This document shows positions 1-4,481 of a stretch of 5,468 nucleotides of DNA, piece by piece. The DNA lies in contig CAMURX010000123.1 of assembly GCA_947097615.1 (NCBI GenBank), positions 1 to 5,468 on the forward strand, in the 5' to 3' direction. The DNA comes from an uncultured Neisseria sp. Lineage in GTDB: Bacteria > Pseudomonadota > Gammaproteobacteria > Burkholderiales > Neisseriaceae. Position 1 is the first letter of the stretch; every line of letters starts with the position of its first letter. Below the pieces are notes generated by a model that was given only the letters and a program-made list of their open reading frames with translations, ran no database searches and was not told the DNA's origin. A program made the position numbers and the translations under genes.

Positions 1-171
1 GGCGGCAATCAGCAGTTTGGAGGGCATGCAGCCGACGCGGGCGCAGGTGGTGCCGTAGACGTGGCTTTCGATGAGGTAGACGTTGTCGGTGTGCATCAGG
101 GCGTTGCGGAAGGCGCCCATGCCGGCGGTGCCGCCGCCGATGACGACGACGTCTGCTGTGAGTTGTTTCAT
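1..171 (-). CDS. FAD-dependent pyridine nucleotide-disulfide oxidoreductase, dihydrolipoyl dehydrogenase-like (N-terminal 57 codons, cut by window edge)
   Basis: The visible 57 residues begin [20 protein letters not shown], a beta strand followed by the GxGxxG-type dinucleotide loop that binds the FAD ADP moiety. Residues 40-52, [13 protein letters not shown], are the redox-active disulfide segment; the cysteines at 43 and 48 have the CxxxxC spacing of class I disulfide reductases. The PSK ending resembles dihydrolipoyl dehydrogenases more than glutathione reductases (usually PKK). Such enzymes use NAD(P)H to reduce a disulfide substrate through FAD in the cytoplasm. The gene lies 199 bases downstream of the peroxiredoxin-glutaredoxin gene on the same strand. 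From memory, the gonococcal neighbour of prx is called gor and is controlled by OxyR, so a peroxide-defence role is likely. Only a weak GAAAG-like ribosome site precedes the ATG. The true substrate cannot be told from this fragment. Confidence 0.9.
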   Translation of the reverse strand, partial: MKQLTADVVVIGGGTAGMGAFRNALMHTDNVYLIESHVYGTTCARVGCMPSKLLIAA

Positions 172-180
172 ATTGTCGCT

Positions 181-192
181 TTCAGACGGCCT
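181..192 (-). repeat. DNA uptake sequence (AG-DUS)
   Basis: Exact AGGCCGTCTGAA on the minus strand, single copy, 10 bases upstream of the reductase start codon. It marks the DNA for uptake by competent Neisseria and lies within the reductase leader. Confidence 0.95.
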
Positions 193-213
193 GTGCGGCC
201 GTAAAGCGGGTTG

Positions 214-270
214 AAAAAAAAGTTACTCGGGTAACGCGGCCGGTTTGCGCGGCGGCGTTACCCGAATAAC
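214..270 (-). terminator. Intrinsic terminator after the peroxiredoxin-glutaredoxin gene
   Basis: Read on the minus strand, GTTATTCGGGTAACGC (270-255) pairs over 16 positions, with one G-U pair, with GCGTTACCCGAGTAAC (237-222). The loop is 17 bases and eight T follow at once (221-214). The second arm is itself palindromic (GTTAC-CCGA-GTAAC), so a small hairpin next to the T-run is an alternative. This is a textbook rho-independent terminator, unusual here because it is not built from uptake sequences. It lies 42 bases before the reductase start codon with no clear promoter in between, so termination may be partial or regulated. Confidence 0.85.
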
Positions 271-308
271 CCTCGGGTTATCGGGACGGGCTGTTATGGC
301 GCAGCCCG
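261..308 (-). promoter_or_regulatory. Two hairpins upstream of the terminator, one mutually exclusive with it
   Basis: Read on the minus strand, CGGGCTG/CAGCCCG (308-302 with 293-287) forms a 7-bp hairpin with an 8-base loop. Next, CCCGATAACCC (285-275) pairs with GGGTTATTCGGG (272-261), 11 bp with one bulged base and a 2-base loop that would open slightly. The second hairpin uses 261-270, most of the upstream arm of the terminator, so the two cannot form together. That is the layout of a terminator/anti-terminator switch. No ligand or protein site is recognised, so regulation is inference; plain palindromic spacer is the alternative. Confidence 0.4.
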
Positions 309-353
309 CGATGTGGTGTGTTTGTGTTCTTTTTGCTGAAACGGATGCCGCTT

Positions 354-365
354 TTCAGACGGCCT
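354..365 (-). repeat. DNA uptake sequence (AG-DUS)
   Basis: Exact AGGCCGTCTGAA on the minus strand, 5 bases downstream of the peroxiredoxin-glutaredoxin stop codon. It is a lone copy, not part of an inverted pair. Confidence 0.95.
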
Positions 366-370
366 GCCGT

Positions 371-1123
371 TTAGTTTTTGGCCAAGTAGACTTCCAGCTC
401 GTCGCTGCCGCCGATGTACTGGCCGCCGATGAAGATTTGCGGCGCGGAGGTTTTGCCGGTGATGGCGCGTACGGAAGTGGTGGTGGCGTCGCGGCCGAGG
501 ACGATTTCTTCGTAGGCCAGACCTTTGTCGTGCAGAGCCTGTTTGGCTTTGGCGCAGAAGGGGCAGCCGGGTTTGCTGAATACGGCGATCGAGGGCTGCT
601 CTTTCCAGTTGGGATCGATGTATTTGAGCATGGTGTCGGCGTCGGACACTTCAAAGGGGTCGCCGTCTTTTACGGGCTCGATGAAGGCTTTGGTGACTTT
701 GCCGTCTTCAACCAGCATGGAGTAGCGCCAGGAGCGGTCGCCGAAGCCCAAGCCTTCTTTGCTCACCAACATGCCCATGCCGCGGGTGAAGTCGCCGTTG
801 CCGTCGGGCACGACGGTGATGTTCTCGGCTTCCTGGTCGGCCAGCCAGGCGTTCATGACGAAAGTGTCGTTGACGGATACGCACAGGATGCTGTCGACGC
901 CGCGGGCAAAGAATTCTTTGGCCAGCTCGTTGTAGCGCGGCAGGTGGGTGGAGGAACAGGTGGGTGTGAACGCGCCGGGCAGGGAGAAGACGACGACTTT
1001 TTTGCCTTTGAACAGATCGTCGGTGGATACGTCAACCCAAGCGTCGCCCTGACGGGTGTGGAATACGACGGAAGGAACGGTGCTGCCGGTCAGTTCGGCT
1101 TCGGTTTTGATGTTGATGCTCAT
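371..1123 (-). CDS. Peroxiredoxin-glutaredoxin fusion protein (hybrid Prx5)
   Basis: A 250-residue cytoplasmic thiol peroxidase that reduces hydrogen peroxide and organic peroxides with glutathione; the fused glutaredoxin recycles the peroxidase. Residues 1 to about 170 are a Prx5-type peroxiredoxin with PGAFTPTCS at 49-57, where Cys56 is the peroxidatic cysteine. Residues about 177-250 are a glutaredoxin with the CPFC active site at 187-190 and the cis-proline segment TSAPQIFIGG at 225-234. The length suits the hybrid family of Haemophilus and Neisseria. The open frame extends 42 codons further upstream, but the ATG at 1123 is chosen because AGGAG sits 6 bases before it and the homology starts there. 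The disulfide reductase gene follows on the same strand. From memory, the gonococcal homologue (prx) belongs to the OxyR regulon. The stop codon is followed by an uptake sequence and an intrinsic terminator. Confidence 0.95.
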   Translation of the reverse strand: MSINIKTEAELTGSTVPSVVFHTRQGDAWVDVSTDDLFKGKKVVVFSLPGAFTPTCSSTHLPRYNELAKEFFARGVDSILCVSVNDTFVMNAWLADQEAENITVVPDGNGDFTRGMGMLVSKEGLGFGDRSWRYSMLVEDGKVTKAFIEPVKDGDPFEVSDADTMLKYIDPNWKEQPSIAVFSKPGCPFCAKAKQALHDKGLAYEEIVLGRDATTTSVRAITGKTSAPQIFIGGQYIGGSDELEVYLAKN

Positions 1124-1129
1124 GAAATA

Positions 1130-1134
1130 CTCCT
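1130..1134 (-). promoter_or_regulatory. Ribosome binding site of the peroxiredoxin-glutaredoxin gene
   Basis: AGGAG on the minus strand, 6 bases before the ATG at 1123. It fixes this start over the in-frame upstream codons, which have no such site. Confidence 0.85.
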
Positions 1135-1207
1135 GAATGCAAGGGGTTGTGAAAACGATCCGGAGCGGTGCCGCCCCCGGATAAAGGATAAACCGATAAT
1201 GTCGCGC

Positions 1208-1273
1208 ATTGTAGCGGTGCGATGGCAATTCGTATAATTTATTGTTCAAAATTTTTTGATTGTAAATCGCTAT
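1208..1273 (-). promoter_or_regulatory. Candidate activator-dependent promoter of the peroxiredoxin-glutaredoxin gene, with OxyR-like half-site
   Basis: The minus strand has a -10-like TACAAT (1213-1208) but no good -35 at 16-18 bases, as expected for a promoter needing an activator. At 1273-1259 lies ATAG-N7-CAAT, one mismatch from the ATAG-N7-CTAT OxyR dimer half-site, in an A/T-rich stretch overlapping the last codons of the acyltransferase. The second half-site expected one dimer length downstream is not recognisable. The link to OxyR rests on recalled gonococcal work plus this partial match. Confidence 0.3.
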
Positions 1274-2063
1274 TTAATTTGCTCGATCCGTTTTCCGCCT
1301 GCGCCGTTTCGGGCAGGACGATTCTGTCTACCGTGCCCGCAACGGCGGCTTCTACGCGGTCTTTCAGGGTGAAACGGTCGCCTTCGGGCGGGATTTGCGG
1401 CAGAAAATCGACGCGGATTTGGATTTCGGGCATCGACACGATGCGCCACAGGGTGACGGGCAGGGAAACATCGCTGAACGCAGGGCGGTCGGTGCGGCGG
1501 TTGCGGCCGTCGTAATAGCGCAGCGCCAGCGGCTGCACGTTCACGCCCGCATCGATGGCCGACTGGAACAGCGCGGCTTTGAAGGGCAGGATGCCGTCGC
1601 CGCTCGATGTGCGCGCTTCGGGGAAAAAGCAGACGTTTTGGCCTTTTTCCAGCGAGCGGACGATGGCTTCGTTGATAACGTTGATGTCTTTGCGGCTACT
1701 GCGGTCGATGAAGACGGTGTCGGCGTTGCGGGCGGCGCGGCCGACAAGCGGCCAGCGTTCGAGTTCCTTCATGGCGATGAAGCTGCTCGGGCATTGCGCG
1801 GTGATGGCGAAGATGTCGAGGAGGGAAACATGGTTGGCCGCCACCAGCACGCCCTGCGGCGTTTCAGACGGCCTGCCGCGCACGTCGAGCCGCACGTTGA
1901 GAATGTTGAGCGCGTTGTTGCAGATGGCGGCAAATTCGGCGTTACGCACGCTTTGCGGCGCGCCGCCCAGCCTGCGGATGCGGCGTACTGTGGCAATCAG
2001 CCAGCCCGCCATTTTGAACAAGCGGGCGAAGCGGGTAAAAAAAGAAGACGGGCGGGCGGGCAT
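1239..2063 (-). CDS. 1-acyl-sn-glycerol-3-phosphate acyltransferase (PlsC/LPLAT family)
   Basis: Transfers a fatty acyl chain to the sn-2 position of lysophosphatidic acid, giving phosphatidic acid at the inner membrane. All four family blocks are visible in the 274-residue product. NHVSLLD at 77-83 has catalytic His78 and Asp83 (HX4D). TVFIDR at 116-121 is block II, and FFPEARTSSGDG at 146-157 is the glycerol-phosphate-binding block III. VQPLALRY at 176-183 is block IV. The basic, partly hydrophobic N-terminus (residues 8-32) fits membrane association. The ATG at 2063 is used; an in-frame TTG at 2081 adds six residues, and neither has a good ribosome site. Residues 63-67 (GRPSE) are encoded by an uptake sequence inside the gene. 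Neisseria carries several paralogues (nlaA, nlaB and others), so no symbol is given. It ends 115 bases before the next gene on the strand with no obvious terminator. Confidence 0.92.
   Translation of the reverse strand: MPARPSSFFTRFARLFKMAGWLIATVRRIRRLGGAPQSVRNAEFAAICNNALNILNVRLDVRGRPSETPQGVLVAANHVSLLDIFAITAQCPSSFIAMKELERWPLVGRAARNADTVFIDRSSRKDINVINEAIVRSLEKGQNVCFFPEARTSSGDGILPFKAALFQSAIDAGVNVQPLALRYYDGRNRRTDRPAFSDVSLPVTLWRIVSMPEIQIRVDFLPQIPPEGDRFTLKDRVEAAVAGTVDRIVLPETAQAENGSSKLNSDLQSKNFEQ
1863..1874 (-). repeat. DNA uptake sequence inside the acyltransferase gene
   Basis: Exact AGGCCGTCTGAA on the minus strand, in frame with the acyltransferase and read as Arg-Pro-Ser-Glu. It lies just before the HX4D block, probably in a tolerant loop. 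It is the only exact copy inside a gene in this window. Confidence 0.95.
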
Positions 2064-2101
2064 AACGTTTGCCGGAAACAAAAAACGGGCGCAATCCTAA
2101 T

Positions 2102-2113
2102 TTCAGACGGCCT
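2102..2113 (-). repeat. DNA uptake sequence (AG-DUS)
   Basis: Exact AGGCCGTCTGAA on the minus strand, 38 bases upstream of the acyltransferase ATG. It is a single copy in the probable leader of that gene. Confidence 0.95.
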
Positions 2114-2538
2114 CTTATGCCAGCAATTTTTCCCTTTTTTGCACAGAAATCAGAGGGCGGAGAGCGCCTGAAAACGATTTTTCAAAAACATCATTTCCAC
2201 GTTTATGTTCCGAAGGAGCGCCGACGGAACGGCCTTCCGTTATGACGGCACGGCATCGGCGTGCGATTATCCCGTTTTATTTTTAGTAACAATCACATGA
2301 AGATACAGGTTCCAGACCGGATGTTTTCGGCGCTTTTCTCGGCAGCATCACCGACAACACCCTCTGTATTACCTATCGGTACGGCGGTACAAAATCACCG
2401 TTTATGTCGGAATATTCGCAGAGCCCTCCGATGACATCACATACATTGATGTAACAACACGATGGTGCTGAAAATCCTTGACTGCCCGCTGCCGCAACAG
2501 CGTTCAGAACATACAACGCAAACCTGTTGGGAGCAAAA
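2114..2538. other. Stretch without a convincing gene; possible decayed plus-strand coding sequence
   Basis: No open frame here combines a start codon, a ribosome site and recognisable protein. Protein-like segments appear on the plus strand in two frames. ATG 2205 opens 31 codons to a stop at 2298-2300. Another frame (2290-2454) reads FGAFLGSITDNTLCITYRYGG. The first frame then resumes near 2382 with YKITVYVGIFAEPSDDITYI and stops at 2469-2471. This could be a twice-frameshifted relic whose DUS-pair terminator survives just downstream, or chance. A short hairpin ACGGAA/TTCCGT lies at 2224-2240. I do not recognise a family. Confidence 0.25.
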
Positions 2539-2567
2539 AGGCCGTCTGAAAAGCTTTCAGACGGCCT
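2539..2567. terminator. Inverted uptake-sequence pair, terminator-like hairpin
   Basis: AGGCCGTCTGAAA (2539-2551) and TTTCAGACGGCCT (2555-2567) form a perfect 13-bp stem with a 3-base loop, made of two exact uptake sequences in opposite orientation. Such pairs commonly act as transcription terminators in Neisseria. Five A precede it (2535-2539), giving a T-run for minus-strand transcription; the plus side lacks one directly. No intact gene now ends here. Confidence 0.75.
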
Positions 2568-2656
2568 CAATCTCTGCTTTTACCACTTCATCCCACCGGC
2601 AACCATTTTGCTTTCAAACGCCAATAATCCGGCAGCAAACAATGGCTGCCAGCCTA

Positions 2657-2662
2657 TATAAT
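2657..2662 (+). promoter_or_regulatory. Candidate -10 box of the sirtuin gene
   Basis: Perfect TATAAT on the plus strand, 118 bases before the sirtuin ATG. The expected -35 position (around 2634-2639) is poor. Transcription starting just after it would place the 2662-2727 inverted repeat at the very 5' end of the message. Confidence 0.35.
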
Positions 2663-2727
2663 TCAGGCCGTCTGAAAACGGAGTTTCAACGAAATAAAAT
2701 TCCGAAGGGCTTTTCAGACGGCCTGAA
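2662..2727. repeat. Inverted uptake-sequence pair in the sirtuin leader
   Basis: TTCAGGCCGTCTGAAAA (2662-2678) and TTTTCAGACGGCCTGAA (2711-2727) are perfect 17-base inverted repeats with a 32-base loop; each contains an exact AG-DUS (2665-2676 plus, 2713-2724 minus). The loop has its own short complementary ends (CGGA 2679-2682, TCCG 2701-2704). No T-run follows on either side, so it is a poor intrinsic terminator. Its position 54 bases before the sirtuin ATG suggests a leader structure or simply an uptake signal. Confidence 0.85.
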
Positions 2728-2767
2728 GCCTCCGTTGGCCGCAACAGACTCCCAAAACAGAATACCG

Positions 2768-2774
2768 AAAGGAA
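2768..2774 (+). promoter_or_regulatory. Ribosome binding site of the sirtuin gene
   Basis: AAAGGAA with AGGA ending 7 bases before the ATG at 2781. It supports that start over any upstream in-frame codon. Confidence 0.8.
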
Positions 2775-2780
2775 CAAACA

Positions 2781-3476
2781 ATGAAAAAATGTGTGGTGCT
2801 GACCGGCGCGGGCATCAGCGCCGAAAGCGGCCTGCAAACCTTCCGCGACAGCGACGGGCTGTGGGAGGGCTGGCGCATCGAAGACGTCTGCACGCCCGAA
2901 GCCTTCGCCCGCCAGCCGCAGGTGGTGATCGACTTTTACAACGAGCGGCGGCGCAAAGCGGCGGCGGCCGAACCGAATGCCGCACACAAGGCTTTGGCTG
3001 AGTTGGAAAAATATTACGACGTGCAAATCATCACGCAAAACGTGGACAATCTGCACGAGCGGGCGGGCAGCAGCAAGGTGCTGCATCTGCACGGCGAATT
3101 GGACAAGCTCAGAAGCACGGCCGACGAAACCGACGTGATGCCGTGGAGCGGCGATCAGAAGCCGTCCGACTGCGACCGCTACGGCAATCCGCTGCGTCCA
3201 CACATTGTCTGGTTCGGCGAGGCCGTGCCGCTGATGGACAAGGCGGCGCGCATGGTGTGCGGCGCCGACATCGTGATGGTGGTGGGTACGTCACTTCAGG
3301 TTTATCCCGCCGCGTTGCTGCTTCATTATGCCCGCTCCGACGCGCCGGTTTATCTGGTTGATCCGAAACCGAATCTGAACGGCGTGCGGGCGGAGGTGTT
3401 GGCGAAAAAGGCGGCGGAAGGGGTGCCGCAATTGGTTGGCGAACTGATTGCGGCGGCACGGCGGGAACAGGGCTGA
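2781..3476 (+). CDS. cobB: Sir2-family NAD-dependent protein deacylase (sirtuin, CobB-like)
   Basis: Removes acetyl or succinyl groups from protein lysines using NAD+, yielding O-acyl-ADP-ribose and nicotinamide. The 231-residue product is a single catalytic domain. GAGISAESGLQTFRD at 9-23 is the NAD-binding loop, TQNVDNLH is at 85-92, and the catalytic His is 104 in HGE. RPHIVWFGE at 139-147 and GTSLQVYPA at 169-177 complete the Rossmann side. Tyr53 and Arg56 (FYNERRR) match the YxxR motif that favours succinyl- or malonyl-lysine in CobB/SIRT5-type sirtuins. The usual four zinc cysteines between about 108 and 138 are almost gone: only Cys131 remains. The start has a good ribosome site. The gene stands alone on its strand and ends at a DUS-pair terminator shared with the convergent ligase gene. 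The family is certain; substrate preference is inferred. Confidence 0.95.
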   Translation: MKKCVVLTGAGISAESGLQTFRDSDGLWEGWRIEDVCTPEAFARQPQVVIDFYNERRRKAAAAEPNAAHKALAELEKYYDVQIITQNVDNLHERAGSSKVLHLHGELDKLRSTADETDVMPWSGDQKPSDCDRYGNPLRPHIVWFGEAVPLMDKAARMVCGADIVMVVGTSLQVYPAALLLHYARSDAPVYLVDPKPNLNGVRAEVLAKKAAEGVPQLVGELIAAARREQG

Positions 3477-3495
3477 ATGCCGCGGAAAAACAGTT

Positions 3496-3539
3496 GAGGC
3501 CGTCTGAAAAAACGGACTGCTTCGTTTTCAGACGGCCTC
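3496..3539. terminator. Bidirectional terminator from an inverted uptake-sequence pair
   Basis: GAGGCCGTCTGAAAA (3496-3510) and TTTTCAGACGGCCTC (3525-3539) form a perfect 15-bp stem with a 14-base loop. It contains exact AG-DUS copies at 3497-3508 (plus) and 3527-3538 (minus). It lies between the ends of the convergent sirtuin and ligase genes. Five A at 3486-3490 supply a short T-run for transcripts from the ligase side. Confidence 0.88.
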
Positions 3540-3560
3540 GGTATGGCGAGTGGTTTCAGT

Positions 3561-3572
3561 TTCAAACGGCCT
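3561..3572 (-). repeat. Degenerate uptake sequence (one mismatch)
   Basis: Reads AGGCCGTTTGAA on the minus strand, one base from the AG-DUS, just after the ligase stop codon. A second one-mismatch copy, AGACCGTCTGAA, lies within the ligase gene at 3989-4000 (minus). Confidence 0.6.
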
Positions 3573-3576
3573 GCGC

Positions 3577-4380
3577 TCAATCCTTGCGGATGCGCATAAA
3601 CGTGGCGAAACGGGGCAGACCTTTTTGTGTGAAACCGCGATAGCGGTAGGTGATAACCGAACCGACAGGCGGCGGATTGGCGCGGTCGGCATCCTTGAAT
3701 CCGCTGCCGATTTTGAATTCACCCAAATTGTTGCGGCAGCCGACAGAGCCGAGTTTGCCCGCGTATTTGCCCTTTCCTTCGTAATGTTTGGTGACGGTGC
3801 ATTCCGCATCCTGCTGCGGTTTCAGTTTCAGATAGCTGCTGCTGCGCCCCGCCGCATAAGGTACGGCAGGATCGCGCAAAATCACGCCCTCACCACCTCC
3901 CGCAACGATTTTTTCCATCATGGCGCGCGCTTGGGCAATGTCTTTCACCGGCATCTGCCTGACCACCGAAATATTGGCGGGATATTTTTTCAGACGGTCT
4001 TCTATAACCGCCAGCCGTTTGTAAAGATTCCCCTGCGCCTGCGGCACGTCAAAAACATGCAGGCGTATGCCCGACCAATCGCCCGATGCGGAACGGACAG
4101 CGGCGGAAGTCTGCTCGAAACGTCCACGTCCGGCGTAAAGCTCTCCATCCAGCGGATAATCGGGAAAATTTTTGGTAAACCCCGGCGGCGGCGTAAAAGC
4201 ATAACCCTGACGGCTGAGCAGTTTTTTACCGTCCCAATAAGCGCGCACACCGTCCAATTTTTCGCTTGCCGCCCAGTTTTCCACGTGCTGATTGCGGTAC
4301 TCCTCAGCCAGCATCAGCGAAGGGGCAGCATAGGCTGTGCAGCTTATGGAAAAAAGCCCACAGAAAATAAGGTTTTTCAC
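3577..4380 (-). CDS. ligE: Exported ATP-dependent DNA ligase, LigE type
   Basis: Seals single-strand DNA nicks with ATP through a ligase-AMP intermediate. The 267-residue product starts with a signal peptide, MKNLIFCGLFSISCTAYA, with likely AYA cleavage after residue 18, so the enzyme should act in the periplasm or outside the cell. The adenylation domain shows motif I EKLDG (Lys41 takes AMP), SRxG at 56-59, motif III LDGEL at 77-81, motif IIIa LHVFDVP at 107-113, motif IV GGEGVILRD at 162-170 and motif V YLKLKP at 183-188. A short OB domain follows; there is no helix-hairpin-helix or BRCT. This is the minimal bacterial LigE class, linked in Neisseria to extracellular DNA and biofilm. The ATG ten codons upstream (4410) lacks a ribosome site; GTG at 4380, 6 bases after GAGGAA, is preferred, and GTG at 4383 is also possible. 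Confidence 0.92.
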   Translation of the reverse strand: MKNLIFCGLFSISCTAYAAPSLMLAEEYRNQHVENWAASEKLDGVRAYWDGKKLLSRQGYAFTPPPGFTKNFPDYPLDGELYAGRGRFEQTSAAVRSASGDWSGIRLHVFDVPQAQGNLYKRLAVIEDRLKKYPANISVVRQMPVKDIAQARAMMEKIVAGGGEGVILRDPAVPYAAGRSSSYLKLKPQQDAECTVTKHYEGKGKYAGKLGSVGCRNNLGEFKIGSGFKDADRANPPPVGSVITYRYRGFTQKGLPRFATFMRIRKD

Positions 4381-4386
4381 CACACA

Positions 4387-4392
4387 TTCCTC
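4387..4392 (-). promoter_or_regulatory. Ribosome binding site deciding the GTG start of ligE
   Basis: GAGGAA on the minus strand, 6 bases before GTG 4380 and 3 before GTG 4383. It lies inside the longer ATG-initiated frame, which has no such site, and starting here puts the signal peptide's basic residue right at the N-terminus. Confidence 0.75.
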
Positions 4393-4399
4393 AAAACAA

Positions 4400-4428
4400 T
4401 TGGTTTGCATGTAGTTATCACATATAAT
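4400..4428 (+). promoter_or_regulatory. Candidate promoter of the metallo-hydrolase gene
   Basis: TTGGTT (4400-4405), 17 bases, then a perfect TATAAT (4423-4428) on the plus strand, 54 bases before the hydrolase ATG. The -35 is weak and overlaps the left arm of the inverted repeat at 4402-4411. Confidence 0.5.
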
Positions 4429-4454
4429 TCAGTAGATTGCAAGCCATGCAAACC
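4402..4454. repeat. Perfect 10-base inverted repeat in the divergent ligE/hydrolase control region
   Basis: GGTTTGCATG (4402-4411) is matched by CATGCAAACC (4445-4454), with 33 bases between arms and 43 between arm centres, about four helical turns. The arms bracket the plus-strand -10 (4423-4428) and a possible minus-strand promoter TTGCAA (4442-4437), 17 bases, GATAAC (4419-4414). It may be a paired operator for one regulator acting on both genes; no known regulator site is recognised. Confidence 0.45.
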
Positions 4455-4472
4455 CATAACAATATCCAGCCA

Positions 4473-4476
4473 AGGA
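4473..4476 (+). promoter_or_regulatory. Ribosome binding site of the metallo-hydrolase gene
   Basis: AGGA within AAGGAAAA, 5 bases before the ATG at 4482. It supports this start over the in-frame TTG at 4437 and ATG at 4446. Confidence 0.8.
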
Positions 4477-4481
4477 AAACA

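Noticed and set aside
245..1237. 330-codon open frame on the plus strand
   Set aside because: It lies antisense across the peroxiredoxin-glutaredoxin gene; its Gly/Val/Ala/Phe-rich product matches no family and reflects GC-rich codon shadowing.
2297..2434. 45-codon plus-strand frame starting at ATG 2297
   Set aside because: No ribosome site and a low-complexity Ser/Pro/Arg product; the neighbouring frames look more protein-like.
2662..2727. Correia-type element or other miniature transposon
   Set aside because: The arms are just two opposed uptake sequences; the TATAGTGG-type Correia ends and target duplications are absent.
2580..3203. 207-codon open frame on the minus strand
   Set aside because: Antisense to the sirtuin gene and running through the inverted uptake sequences; composition is that of a shadow frame.
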